Notes: generated by a model from the letters alone, not told the origin. Shown: positions 16,079-26,188, counted from the first letter of the stretch. The stretch: 36,840 nucleotides of DNA from Cytophagia bacterium (GCA_004294005.1 RDZP01000012.1:1-36840); one strand, 5' to 3'. A program made the numbers and translations.

Positions 16079-17434
16079 TTAATCAAATTTTGTATAAAAG
16101 ATTCTTAATTTAGTAGAATAAGGAAACTTATCTGCTGCATTATCATTAAAAATAACCATTCTTGATACTTCCCAAGCTGTAACAGCAGGTCTAATCATCA
16201 ATGCATTATTGGGGTTAGAACCTGAATAAATACTTTGTATGTAAGAAGTAAGTGGTACTCTATATTCTAAATCACGAGAATTGAAACCAATAAGGGGTGA
16301 TTGTGAATTTTGTGGAAAAGCATACAATGGAATTACCGTTCCTATTTGATTGGTAGTAGTGAGTAATTCATTAGTACTATTACTTTGTATCAAAACAATG
16401 GTTTGGGGTGTAGGATAAACTTCTACTGTATTAGGCACCATTTTGATTACTAATTCGGCTCTATTGATAGCTATATTTCCTTGACCACGGAGGCTTTGTA
16501 AAGTTGGAAAAGTTAATTTTGCTAAATAATTAACTCCTGCTTGCACAAAAACTCTGTTATTACTTGCTGTTGCTAATTTGGCTTGAAAAGCGGTATTCAT
16601 ATCGTCTAAAAAAGTACCACTTCTTACGCTACCAATTTGATTAAACCTTGCATTTACAAAAAAAGTTTGTATAAAATTATTCAATTTATCAGGTGCGCCT
16701 GTTTGTGTTTGTGGAGCAGTATAAAAAACCATTAATCTACTGAAATTAACAGCAATTTGTGGATTATTAGAAGCCTCAAAACCCATCATTGCTGCATTGT
16801 CTGTTGCATTAGGTATTAAAACTAATCCTTTGAGTGCTGTCAAGAAATCTGCCTTAGAAGCACTGTTTTTACACAAATTAAAAATATCAGTTCTAAAAAC
16901 AGAAGCAGGAATTGTCATTCTCATATAACCATCAGCCAAAATTCTTCCTCCTTTTGTGGTAAGAGAAACAATAGGTGTAGGTTCATAATTAAGGTTAGAT
17001 TTATTTGTATATTCTACGGTTTCATCTAATACTTCAGTCAGACGATGTAAATTAAATGTCTGTGTTTTGGTGGTATCAGCATAATAATTATAGACAGGAA
17101 ACTCAATGGCTAATGAATCAAAAACCAAATCTTTGTCATATTTTGTCAAAGAAATACCACTTGGAGCAGGTGAAACTTGAAAAAAAGCTTTAGAAGTTAC
17201 TTTACCAAATAAATTATCATTGTACTGCCCACACAAAAGCGTAATAGAAGTATTAGTAACTAAATCTTTACCAACAACCGTCGATGCCTCAACAGGTAGT
17301 TCGGTGTAAATAGTATTGACTGCTTGTTGATCTACCAAATCAATCCCTATATTAGTTGACTTTTCACAACTTAATAATAAGAATGCAGAAAAAATAAAAA
17401 ATAGTTTGTTTTTATAAGATGCTAACCAATTCAT
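16079..17434 (-). CDS. DUF4270 family lipoprotein
   Basis: The 451-residue protein begins with a signal peptide and lipobox (LLLSCEKS, Cys near residue 23), then STNIGIDLVDQQAVNTIYTELPVEAST, the usual start of the Bacteroidota DUF4270 family. The rest is beta-rich and ends in YSTKLRIFYTKFD. It should be lipid-anchored at the cell surface or periplasm. The function of the family is unknown. Its start overlaps the end of the GT5-like gene by 23 bases, implying translational coupling, and glmS follows 17 bases after it. This gene order (GT5-like, DUF4270) is, to my knowledge, a recurring one in Bacteroidota. Confidence 0.9.
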   Translation of the reverse strand: MNWLASYKNKLFFIFSAFLLLSCEKSTNIGIDLVDQQAVNTIYTELPVEASTVVGKDLVTNTSITLLCGQYNDNLFGKVTSKAFFQVSPAPSGISLTKYDKDLVFDSLAIEFPVYNYYADTTKTQTFNLHRLTEVLDETVEYTNKSNLNYEPTPIVSLTTKGGRILADGYMRMTIPASVFRTDIFNLCKNSASKADFLTALKGLVLIPNATDNAAMMGFEASNNPQIAVNFSRLMVFYTAPQTQTGAPDKLNNFIQTFFVNARFNQIGSVRSGTFLDDMNTAFQAKLATASNNRVFVQAGVNYLAKLTFPTLQSLRGQGNIAINRAELVIKMVPNTVEVYPTPQTIVLIQSNSTNELLTTTNQIGTVIPLYAFPQNSQSPLIGFNSRDLEYRVPLTSYIQSIYSGSNPNNALMIRPAVTAWEVSRMVIFNDNAADKFPYSTKLRIFYTKFD

Positions 17435-18239
17435 TGCTTAAAGTTTGATATATTCCAAAGTAATCATCATAAGAAAACTCATCAAATACATTTTCGTTTT
17501 TTAGTTTATATTCATTAAATAATTTTTCTGTTTGTAGGTCTAATTCTGTTTCTCCTCTAATAATTACATCAGCATTTTCCATTCCCAATCTAATATATCC
17601 TTCATAGTCGCAAGTTTGTAAAGGAGTGAGCATTTCATCAGTTACATCAATAATTCTAACTTTTTCAGGCATATCTGTTGGAAATACGTGAGAAAATGAA
17701 CTATTGAATACACTAAATATTGTTTTTGTATTTCTGAATACGGGGTCTTTTCTATAGCCTGTTTTTAAGTATAAGGGAATTAAACTCGAAATCCAATCAT
17801 TACAATGAATTACATCAGGCGACCAACCTAACTTTTTAATCGTTTCTAATGTACTTTTACAAAAAAATATTGCTCTTTCATCGTTGTCTTCAAAAAATTT
17901 TTCTTTATTAGTATCGCTATAAAATATTGCTTTTCTTTGAAAAAAATCTTCATTATCAATAAAATAAACTTGTAATTTTGCATTCGGAATAGAAGCCACT
18001 TTAATTACCAAAGGTTTTTCATCATCACCTACACTAATATTAATGCCTGAGAGTCTAACAACTTCGTGTAATCTATTTTTTCTTTCATTGATAAGTCCAT
18101 ATCTTGGGACTATAATTCTAATTTCTGCCCCACGTTCTTGCATATTTTGAGAAAGGTGACGTATAAATTCACTAATTTGAGTAGCTTGTAAAAAAGGACT
18201 AACCTCATTTGCTACATATAAAATACGGAGTTTTTCCAT
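17412..18239 (-). CDS. Short glycogen/starch-synthase-like (GT5 N-terminal) protein
   Basis: This 275-residue protein matches only the N-terminal Rossmann domain of GT5 glycogen synthases (about half the length of a full enzyme, ~480 residues): ILYVANEVSPF (about 5-15), IRIIVPRYGLINER (about 40-53), the INISV and VYFIDNEDFFQR blocks, and DVIHCNDWISSLIPLYLK. The Lys-x-Gly-Gly loop that binds ADP-glucose is replaced by LQATQISEF, and the C-terminal nucleotide-binding domain is absent. It is therefore unlikely to be a working synthase, although Bacteroidota genomes carry such proteins widely. It is the first gene of the - strand series and overlaps the DUF4270 gene by 23 bases. A structural or regulatory role in envelope or glycan metabolism is inference. 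Confidence 0.85.
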   Translation of the reverse strand: MEKLRILYVANEVSPFLQATQISEFIRHLSQNMQERGAEIRIIVPRYGLINERKNRLHEVVRLSGINISVGDDEKPLVIKVASIPNAKLQVYFIDNEDFFQRKAIFYSDTNKEKFFEDNDERAIFFCKSTLETIKKLGWSPDVIHCNDWISSLIPLYLKTGYRKDPVFRNTKTIFSVFNSSFSHVFPTDMPEKVRIIDVTDEMLTPLQTCDYEGYIRLGMENADVIIRGETELDLQTEKLFNEYKLKNENVFDEFSYDDYFGIYQTLSNELVSIL

Positions 18240-18558
18240 AAACGCTTGCGCCTAATTATTTTTTTGGAAGATAAACTATCTCTAAAATTAAGTTGCAAAG
18301 TTAGTTATTTTATTCTAATTTTTTTCATTTTTAGTAATATTTATGATAAAAAAACAATAAAAAGTTATTTATTTTTTACATTAGACTAAAAACCACTTAA
18401 AAGGTTGCTTTTTTTATCCTATAATTGTAGAACAAGTTTTTTTATTTGCATATTTCTTTGGAATAAAAGTAACTTATTATAATATTTGACGTTTATAATA
18501 ATATATCACACAAATTTGTATTTACAAGTTTATTACCCCTCAATCATTATAAAAGATT
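18240..18558. other. Divergent intergenic region, promoters only
   Basis: This 319-base AT-rich stretch lies between the divergent GT5-like and giant-surface-protein genes. It holds a - strand -7 element near 18296. No complete TTG-N19/20-TAnnTTTG pair was found for the + strand gene; T-rich runs occur around 18400-18440. No coding frame, repeat or RNA gene was seen. Confidence 0.6.
18296..18303 (-). promoter_or_regulatory. -7 element (TAACTTTG) for the GT5-DUF4270-glmS series
   Basis: On the - strand the octamer reads TAACTTTG, an exact fit to the Bacteroidota -7 consensus, 57 bases before the GT5-like ATG. No TTG is seen at the -33 distance. Confidence 0.5.
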
Positions 18559-21500
18559 ATGAAATATTTTACTTTCAAAAAAAATAAATTTAAATTTTTT
18601 TTTACAACATTATTGTTGTTTTTTCTTTGTTTTTCTCAACTTTTTGCTGTTACGCGCACAAGTACAGGCACAGGAAACTGGAACACTCCTGCTCTTTGGA
18701 CGGGTGGATTTGTGCCTGTTGCAGGTGATGATGTTATTATTGCTTCGGGGCATACAGTTACGCTTAATTTAAATAGTCCTAATTTACTCACACTTACTGT
18801 GAATGGTACTTTACGTTTAGATGGGTATAACATAGATATATCAGGGGCTACAATAGTAAGTGGAGTTTTAGACGATAATGTTGCAGGTGGAATTAGTACT
18901 TTCAATGGCACTTTTACAGTCAATGCAGCAGGGACAGCACAATCTACAGGCATCAATCAATGGAATTTTGGAGGTAATATTACTAATAATGGTACATTTA
19001 ACTTGTCTGGTAACTTAACTTATACATTCACTAATACCTTGACCATACAAGGCTCGTCAAATTTGAATTTTGGACAATCTACGGCTTTAAGTACAGGTAC
19101 TATCAACTCTCCTTATACTGTAACAGTATTAAATTCGACTGCTTGGGTGAGTTTTAATGGTACGAACAATTTTACTATTAGTGGCACTTTAATCAATCAA
19201 AACACAAATTTTACTATTATACAAGGCAATATGGTAGGTGCAGGTACATTTACCAATGATGCCAATGCCACCTTGTTGTATGAAGGTGGGCCTTCACCTA
19301 CCGTTACCAATTTTAATGTATCTGCCTCTGGAAACAGGTTCAGGTATAATGGAGGCACGCAAAGTATAAGAAGTGCTACCTATCATCACGTTGAAACTTC
19401 TAACAGCGGCACAAAATCGCTTGCAGGAGCAGTTACTTTGAATGGAGACCTTTCAGTAGTGGCAAGTTCTACGCTTAATGCCTCAACTTTTAATATGGAT
19501 ATAAAGGGTGGAATGTATTTAGCAGGTGGGGGAGTATTCGCTCACAATGGACAAACTGTAACCTTTTCAGGTAGTGGTTCTCTTTCTGTTCCTAATCAAT
19601 CCCCTATTATTTTTGGTAACTTGATTGTTAATAAAACGTCTGATACAGATATTGTCTATGCCAATGGTAATATAACTGTTAATAATAATCTTACCCTTAC
19701 CAGAGGACTTGTCTATTTGGGAAGTAGTAACCTTACTTTCAGTGGTCTTGTTGCAAATTTAACACGTACTAATGGTTGGGTAGTTACCAATGGCACAGGG
19801 GCTTTGATAAGAACCGACGGAGGCTCTAACCTTTCCTTTCCTGTGGGAAGTGCCACTCAATTAGGACGTATTGCTATAAACACTTGTGCCAGTAACGCTT
19901 CTGTGCGTTTTGGTACTTCTACAGCGACATTACCTAATAATGGGGCTGGCTCTTGGTTTATAAATAATGGTTCTACGAACTCTGGTGTATACTTTAGTAG
20001 CCCTGTAGGTGTAGGTGTTTTGTATGGTATGAGTTCAATAGGCAGGTACACTGGAACTTGGGGTGCATTATCAACTAATTATCCTAGTACAAGAGATTTT
20101 GAAACAAGTGTGGGGTTTGCTTTTTCTGGTGGTACAGTTGAATTTGGTATTTATACGGCTAACCCTGCTATTTATTTTCGCACTACTTGGCAAGTAGGAG
20201 GGAACAATATCATCATACTCACAACAACGGGAACTTACAATTATACGATTTCTTGGAAAAACCTTACTTCACCCGGTACAAACGAAAATAGTACCGCCAA
20301 CCAAACAGCTAACCATGCCATCGTAGGCTTGACCGACGGAGATATGTATGAAGTATATATCACAGGTACTTTTCCGCGTATATTTTTTAATAATGGAGGA
20401 GATAAGACCAAAATTAAAACCATCGAACAATGGGGCAATGTCGCTTGGATGAGTATGGAAAATGCTTTCAATGGTTGTTCGAGCTTGCAACTTAATGCTA
20501 CTGATAGTCCAAATCTAAGCGCAGTTACAAGCATGAATAGTATGTTTAGTAATTGTACCGCTTTTACAGGAAACAATAGTATGAACAGTTGGAATACAAG
20601 CAATGTTACAGATATGCAGCACGTATTCAATGGTGCGAGTAGTTTTAATCAACCTATAGGCTCTTGGAACGTGGGTGCAGTATCAAACATGGGTAATATG
20701 TTTCAGAATGCTACTTTGTTTAATCAACCTTTAGGTACTTGGAACACAAGCAATGTAACAAATATGTGGTATATGTTTGTTAATGCCACTTCATTCAATC
20801 AGTCTTTAGCAGGTTGGAATGTAAGCAATGTTAATAATATGGGGGGGATTTTAGAAAATACCAATCTTAATGTGGCAAATTATGATGCTACGTTGATAGG
20901 TTGGGCGAGTCAAACTGTAAAACCGAATGTAACATTAGTTTTTACAGGATTGCGATATTGTTCAGGCTTTGTGGCACGTAATATTCTTACTTCTACGCCT
21001 AATAACTGGGTTATTTCGGGCGATATCAATGATTGTCCTACTTTCATTGCTATCACAGCTACGAATGTTACGACTACAAGCTTTACGGCAAATTGGACAG
21101 GGATTATTGGTGCAACAAGTTATGATATAGAAATTTCTACTTCAGGTTCGTTCACAGGAACGCCCACCCAAACAGGCATTACAGGCGTAAGTTCTGTGAG
21201 AACCGGTTTATCGCCCAATATGACTTATTATTACAGAGTGAGGCAAGGAACTCCTTCTGCGGGTACTTGGTCGAATACCAAAATGATTTCTACTATCTTG
21301 CCTGCGGGAAGTGGGAATACGCTTACTTTTGATGGCACAGCAAGAAAAGTAGATATACCTAATAACGCTTCTGTTGATTTTACAAATGCTAATACTTTTA
21401 CCTTAGAGGCATGGATAAAATTCACGCACACAGGTAACTATCAGGAAATCATTTCTAAAAGAATACCGGGTGCAGGATATGCCTTACAAGTAAGCGATGG

Positions 21501-24051
21501 TAATCTGTTAGCAGTCGTACAAAATAATGTTACCAACCATACTTCGGTTGAACTGCCTGAGAATACATGGATACACGTTGCAGCATCATTTAGTGTTAGT
21601 GGTATTTATACATTATATATCAATGGTATAACAGAAGGGGGTGGAACGCCGTTTCCTATTACCTCAAATACACAAAATCTTACCATTGGCTCAAGACCAG
21701 ATAACGGTTTGCCATTCAATGGACAAATAGACGAAGTGCGTGTTTGGAACACTATGCGTACTCAAGCGCAAATACGCGCCAGTATGTGTTCAAAATTGAT
21801 AGGCAATGAAAGTGGTTTAGTGGCTTATTTTCGCTTAGATGAAAACACAGGCACAATGACAGAAAACAAAGCCTACGGAGCAAATTTTGATGCGAATTTA
21901 ATTGGGTCACCAAGTTGGGCAACATCTTCTGCACCATTAGGCGATATATCTGTCAATACCTATGGAGGCTCAACCCTAACTTTGACAGATGTTGATGCAA
22001 TGACTATTAATGATTTTTCAGGCACTCCCGCAGGTATTCATCTTTATAAAATAAAACAAGCACCTAATAATCTTACTCTTCCTACCAATTACACAACACT
22101 TTATAATTCGCGTTATTTTGGGGTATTTTTTGTGGGTGGCACTAATCCAAAAGGAGATTTGACTTATCAATATGCTACCAATACACAAGTCATAAAACCA
22201 AATGCCTTGCGTTTTGCACATAGAGATGACCCAACAGCTGCATGGACGCAATACGGAGCCGTTATTAATCGCTTGCAAGCAAAAGCCGTTAGACAATCTT
22301 CTATCGCAGGTGAATACATATTAGGAGAAAGAAACAGTATCACTTCTAATGCCAGAAATGGTGGACAAATGATTTTATTCAATGGTAGTTCACAATATGC
22401 ACAAACAGGAAATACTATTGTAGGTAATGATTTTACTATAGAATTTTGGACAAAGATGCCTTCTAATAGCACTATTTCTGGGACGAATTGGCATCAAGGC
22501 AGACCTTTTATAACAATGGAAGCCGCTGGTGGTACCAATGATTATGGTATTACCTTATTAAACAATAATTTTGCTTTTGGTACAAGAAATTCATCAGGCA
22601 TAGCCTCTACCATTCAAAGTACTAATACCGTAGTAGCAAATGCTTGGAATCATATTGCCATAACACGCAATAGCACAACAGGTGCTATCCAGTTGTATGT
22701 CAATGGAAAATTAGACGTAACAGGTACAGGTGCAACAGGTACATTGTCAGGAGGAACTTTGATGAACATTGCCAAAAATTTTGCAAGTAATATTTATTGG
22801 GATGGGTACATAGATGAAATTCGTATTTGGAATACACCATTGTCTGCTAATACTATCAAAGATATGATGAACTTGCGTGCCAATGATACGCATCCTAATT
22901 TTCAAAATTTAGTGAGTTACTATCGTTTTGATGAAGGCACAGGTATTTATACAGAAGATTTACAATTAGGTAGTGATATGCAGTTTTTTAATGCACCTAC
23001 TTGGGCAAGTGCAGACCAGCCCGTAGGCGATGGTTCTGTGCAACGTATTACGGTTAATACAGGCGATGGCGCATCTTATACTAATTTCGCCACGCCCGGT
23101 GTATCTATGATTTTTCCTAATTCAGGTCCTTATCCTAATGGTGATTTAGTGGTTACGAGATTAGAAACTGCTCCAGAGAGTTATCCAAATGTATCTGCCC
23201 CTAACAATAGCAACAATTTTATATCTTGTTATTGGGTGATTCGTAATTATGGTAGTAATTTAACATTTAATAGATTATTAGAATTAAGATTAGAACAACC
23301 TGTCAATGATAATTTAGGTGGACAACCATTTTCCGCTTTCAAACTTTACAAACGCCCTGATAATGCGACAGGTGCAAGTAGTTGGAATTTTGTACAGAAT
23401 GCGACAGGTTTTGGTAGTTTGCGTTTCGCAGGTGGTCCAACAGATATTGACCAATTCAGTCAGTTTATCATTGGCTCTACTACAGCACCTTTATCAGTGG
23501 GTTGGGTCAATTTTGATGGGCAAAGAATCAACACCAATCAAGTAGAATTACGTTGGACTACTGCCACAGAAACACGCAATATGGGCTTTGAGATTCAAAG
23601 AAGTACAGATGGTAAAGAGTTTACAACCATTGGTTTCAAAGATGGTGGAGGCAATAGTTCACAAACACGCCGTTATAGTTTTGTAGATGACAATGCTTCG
23701 TCTTCTTACTATTATCGTTTGAAACAGTTGGATATTGATGCAGTGTATGAGTACAGCAAATTAATTTATATTAGATTAGAAAGTAAAACAGAAACTTTAT
23801 TGGTTTATCCTAATCCTACTACTGAAAGCATACAATTACAAACCAAAACAGAGTGGGTAAACAATCCTAATTTGCGTGCTGAATTATTCAATAGTGTAGG
23901 GCAATCTGTGTGGCAAGGAAAAGGTAATTTGTTGGATATTCAAGAGAGTATTAATATTTGGTTGAAACAAGTAAAATCAGGTCTTTATGTACTGAGATTA
24001 TTTACGCCTGATAAGGTTTTAGAAAGTAAATTTATAAAAGAAAACAAATAA
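18559..24051 (+). CDS. Giant T9SS-secreted surface protein (BspA repeats, FN3, two LamG domains)
   Basis: The 1830-residue protein starts with a Lys-rich signal peptide (cleavage near LFAVT). Residues about 33-600 form a beta-helix/G8-like region opening with GNWNTPALWTGGFVPVAGDD and full of Asn/Thr/Gly ladders. Residues about 613-800 hold BspA/DUF285-type leucine-rich-like repeats (WNTSNVTDMQHVFNGASSFN and relatives, about 25 residues each). An FN3-like domain (about 828-914) and two LamG/concanavalin-like domains (about 922-1114 and 1270-1477) follow. An FN3-like pre-domain (about 1646-1741) precedes a Por-type C-terminal sorting domain (about 1747-1830: LLVYPNPTTESIQL...GLYVLRLFT). It should cross the outer membrane by type IX secretion and act in adhesion or carbohydrate binding. 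It has its own promoter region and a strong terminator. Confidence 0.92.
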   Translation: MKYFTFKKNKFKFFFTTLLLFFLCFSQLFAVTRTSTGTGNWNTPALWTGGFVPVAGDDVIIASGHTVTLNLNSPNLLTLTVNGTLRLDGYNIDISGATIVSGVLDDNVAGGISTFNGTFTVNAAGTAQSTGINQWNFGGNITNNGTFNLSGNLTYTFTNTLTIQGSSNLNFGQSTALSTGTINSPYTVTVLNSTAWVSFNGTNNFTISGTLINQNTNFTIIQGNMVGAGTFTNDANATLLYEGGPSPTVTNFNVSASGNRFRYNGGTQSIRSATYHHVETSNSGTKSLAGAVTLNGDLSVVASSTLNASTFNMDIKGGMYLAGGGVFAHNGQTVTFSGSGSLSVPNQSPIIFGNLIVNKTSDTDIVYANGNITVNNNLTLTRGLVYLGSSNLTFSGLVANLTRTNGWVVTNGTGALIRTDGGSNLSFPVGSATQLGRIAINTCASNASVRFGTSTATLPNNGAGSWFINNGSTNSGVYFSSPVGVGVLYGMSSIGRYTGTWGALSTNYPSTRDFETSVGFAFSGGTVEFGIYTANPAIYFRTTWQVGGNNIIILTTTGTYNYTISWKNLTSPGTNENSTANQTANHAIVGLTDGDMYEVYITGTFPRIFFNNGGDKTKIKTIEQWGNVAWMSMENAFNGCSSLQLNATDSPNLSAVTSMNSMFSNCTAFTGNNSMNSWNTSNVTDMQHVFNGASSFNQPIGSWNVGAVSNMGNMFQNATLFNQPLGTWNTSNVTNMWYMFVNATSFNQSLAGWNVSNVNNMGGILENTNLNVANYDATLIGWASQTVKPNVTLVFTGLRYCSGFVARNILTSTPNNWVISGDINDCPTFIAITATNVTTTSFTANWTGIIGATSYDIEISTSGSFTGTPTQTGITGVSSVRTGLSPNMTYYYRVRQGTPSAGTWSNTKMISTILPAGSGNTLTFDGTARKVDIPNNASVDFTNANTFTLEAWIKFTHTGNYQEIISKRIPGAGYALQVSDGNLLAVVQNNVTNHTSVELPENTWIHVAASFSVSGIYTLYINGITEGGGTPFPITSNTQNLTIGSRPDNGLPFNGQIDEVRVWNTMRTQAQIRASMCSKLIGNESGLVAYFRLDENTGTMTENKAYGANFDANLIGSPSWATSSAPLGDISVNTYGGSTLTLTDVDAMTINDFSGTPAGIHLYKIKQAPNNLTLPTNYTTLYNSRYFGVFFVGGTNPKGDLTYQYATNTQVIKPNALRFAHRDDPTAAWTQYGAVINRLQAKAVRQSSIAGEYILGERNSITSNARNGGQMILFNGSSQYAQTGNTIVGNDFTIEFWTKMPSNSTISGTNWHQGRPFITMEAAGGTNDYGITLLNNNFAFGTRNSSGIASTIQSTNTVVANAWNHIAITRNSTTGAIQLYVNGKLDVTGTGATGTLSGGTLMNIAKNFASNIYWDGYIDEIRIWNTPLSANTIKDMMNLRANDTHPNFQNLVSYYRFDEGTGIYTEDLQLGSDMQFFNAPTWASADQPVGDGSVQRITVNTGDGASYTNFATPGVSMIFPNSGPYPNGDLVVTRLETAPESYPNVSAPNNSNNFISCYWVIRNYGSNLTFNRLLELRLEQPVNDNLGGQPFSAFKLYKRPDNATGASSWNFVQNATGFGSLRFAGGPTDIDQFSQFIIGSTTAPLSVGWVNFDGQRINTNQVELRWTTATETRNMGFEIQRSTDGKEFTTIGFKDGGGNSSQTRRYSFVDDNASSSYYYRLKQLDIDAVYEYSKLIYIRLESKTETLLVYPNPTTESIQLQTKTEWVNNPNLRAELFNSVGQSVWQGKGNLLDIQESINIWLKQVKSGLYVLRLFTPDKVLESKFIKENK

Positions 24052-24084
24052 TTATTTTTGTTTAGAAAGTAATTATTTGATTTT

Positions 24085-24136
24085 ACCTACCAAAAAATCT
24101 ATTCAGAAATAAATTTGAATAGGTTTTTTGGTAGGT
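24085..24136 (+). terminator. Strong intrinsic terminator
   Basis: A 21-bp stem with one G-T wobble (ACCTACC... / ...GGTAGGT) and a 10-base loop, followed by ATTTTGTTATT, lies 34 bases after the giant gene's stop codon. It separates that gene from the promoter of the next. Confidence 0.85.
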
Positions 24137-24139
24137 ATT

Positions 24140-24168
24140 TTGTTATTGATAAAAAAATACTATCTTTG
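24140..24168 (+). promoter_or_regulatory. Bacteroidota promoter for the cyclase-ansA unit
   Basis: TTG at 24140-24142 and TATCTTTG at 24161-24168, separated by 18 bases, match the TTG / TAnnTTTG arrangement of primary-sigma promoters. The first ATG in frame is 48 bases beyond the -7 element. Confidence 0.65.
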
Positions 24169-24215
24169 CATTGTTTTTATTATAAATCTTAATAAATTTT
24201 TTGTTTTTCAGAAAT

Positions 24216-26168
24216 ATGAAAAAAATACTCGTGTTTTTATTGTTTTGTTGCTCTTTTAATTTATTGTTGGCACAAAACCAAACTAAACTATTGGACAGCC
24301 TCAAAAAAATATTGCCTGATATCAAAGATACTGTTCGCATTAATGTTTTGAACGAAATAGCAAAAGTATCTTCAAGTACTAATCCCAAAGAAGCAGAACA
24401 ATATGCCAAACAAGCCTTAGAAGAAGCAAAAATGATGGGCTTCAAAAAAGGTGAAGCAAGGTCTTTGACTGCCTTAGGGATATTTAGTAAAAGGAATAAA
24501 AAATTTGAACTATCTTATGAATATCATTCAAAAGCATTAGAAATAAGAGAAAATATAAAAGATAATGATGGTATAGCTATTTCTTATAATAATTTAGGAA
24601 CTCTATCTTCAGACCAAAGTAATTACACTTCTGCGATGGAGTATTATTTGAAAGCACTAAAAATAAGAGAGAAAATTAAAGATGAAAAAGGGCAACTTAT
24701 AACACTCAATAATTTAGCCGCCGTTTTTATGAATCAAGCTGATGAAAAACAATCAGATATACTAGTCTATAAACAAGCCATTGCTTATTTTGAAAAGGCA
24801 TTGCAATTAGCACAAAAATTAAAAGATAGAAAAAATGAAGCGGTTTTATTGAATAATTTAGGGGAAATATACAAAAGAATCAAAAATAATAACAAAGCAA
24901 TAGAATATTATTTAAAATCAGTAATAATCAGAGAAGAAATCAAAGATAATTTTCAATTACCTGCTTCTTATAATAGTCTGGGAGATGTTTATTATAATTT
25001 AGGAGATTATGACAAGGCTTTGGATTACCAAGAAAAAGCAAAAAATTTGGCTGAAAAAATAGATAACAAACAAATGATAGTTGAAAGTAAATATGGTATT
25101 GCCCGAATTGCTTTAAAGAATCAACAAACAGAAAAAAGCCTCAATGAAGCAAAAGAAGCATTAGAAATAAGTCGAAAAATAAACTTTAAAAAAGGAGTTA
25201 TCGAGGGTAGAGAGTTATTGTCAGAAATCTATGAAATAAAAGGTGATTTTAAAAATGCACTTAAATTCAAAACCGAAGGATATAACCTAAAAGATAGTCT
25301 ATTCAACGAAAATAATAGTAAAATTCTTTCAGGACTCGAAAACTCTCATCAATTAGAGCAAAGAGACAACCAAATCAAACTACAAAACGCTAATATTGCC
25401 CGTAATCGATTGTTTAACATTGCTTTGACTGCAGGACTTTCATTGGTTTTTGTATTGGCAATCGTACTTTTTCGTGGACAACAAAGGCAGAAAAAAGCAA
25501 ACAAAGAAATTTCCTACCAAAAAATACAATCTGATAAATTATTACGTAATATTTTACCTGATGAGGTAGCAGATGAACTTAAAAAGGAAGGAAAAGCAAA
25601 AGCACGAAAATACGAAAAAACAACAGTTTTGTTCACCGATTTTCAAGGTTTTACAAAACGCACTGCCAAAATGACTCCCGAACAAGTAATTGATGAATTG
25701 AATAAATGTTTTTCAAAATTTGATGAAATTATCGAAAAATATAATCTCGAAAAAATAAAAACCATTGGCGATGCCTATATGTGTGCGGGTGGTTTGCCTA
25801 TTGCTAATGAAACTAACCCGATTGATGCCATCAAAGCAGGCATAGAAATTCAAAAGTATATGCAGGCATATAAAGAAGAATGTATTGCCAAAGGAGAAGA
25901 TTATTTTGAGTGTCGTTTAGGTATCAATACAGGTGCGGTTGTAGCAGGTGTGGTAGGAACAAGTAAATTTGCGTATGATATTTGGGGTGATGCAGTGAAT
26001 ACCGCAAGCAGAGCAGAAAGCAATGGCGAAGTAGGAAAAGTAAATATAACAGAAGCAACTTATAATTTAGTCAAAGATATTTACGAATGTGAATACAGAG
26101 GAGAAATAGAGGCGAAAGGAAAAGGATTGATTAAGATGTATTTTGTTGTAGGAGAAAAAAATGCTTAA
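24216..26168 (+). CDS. TPR-containing membrane class III adenylate cyclase
   Basis: The 650-residue protein starts with a signal sequence (MKKILVFLLFCCSFNLLLAQ). It continues with about seven tetratricopeptide repeats (residues about 45-360; A-x-x-Y-x-x-KAL-x-I-R and LGD-x-Y-Y-N-L-GDY-x-KALDY patterns) that should be periplasmic. A short coiled segment and a transmembrane helix (about 405-425) lead to a cytoplasmic class III cyclase domain (about 445-650). All key residues are visible: metal-binding D475 (LFTDFQGF) and D519 (IGDAYM), the adenine-selecting Lys515 and Asp588, and transition-state N595 and R599 (VNTASR). These favour cAMP rather than cGMP. A TTG codon 15 bases upstream is also open, but the ATG restores a proper signal peptide. 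ansA follows after 20 bases. Confidence 0.92.
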   Translation: MKKILVFLLFCCSFNLLLAQNQTKLLDSLKKILPDIKDTVRINVLNEIAKVSSSTNPKEAEQYAKQALEEAKMMGFKKGEARSLTALGIFSKRNKKFELSYEYHSKALEIRENIKDNDGIAISYNNLGTLSSDQSNYTSAMEYYLKALKIREKIKDEKGQLITLNNLAAVFMNQADEKQSDILVYKQAIAYFEKALQLAQKLKDRKNEAVLLNNLGEIYKRIKNNNKAIEYYLKSVIIREEIKDNFQLPASYNSLGDVYYNLGDYDKALDYQEKAKNLAEKIDNKQMIVESKYGIARIALKNQQTEKSLNEAKEALEISRKINFKKGVIEGRELLSEIYEIKGDFKNALKFKTEGYNLKDSLFNENNSKILSGLENSHQLEQRDNQIKLQNANIARNRLFNIALTAGLSLVFVLAIVLFRGQQRQKKANKEISYQKIQSDKLLRNILPDEVADELKKEGKAKARKYEKTTVLFTDFQGFTKRTAKMTPEQVIDELNKCFSKFDEIIEKYNLEKIKTIGDAYMCAGGLPIANETNPIDAIKAGIEIQKYMQAYKEECIAKGEDYFECRLGINTGAVVAGVVGTSKFAYDIWGDAVNTASRAESNGEVGKVNITEATYNLVKDIYECEYRGEIEAKGKGLIKMYFVVGEKNA

Positions 26169-26188
26169 AATATTTGTAGCAAAAATAT

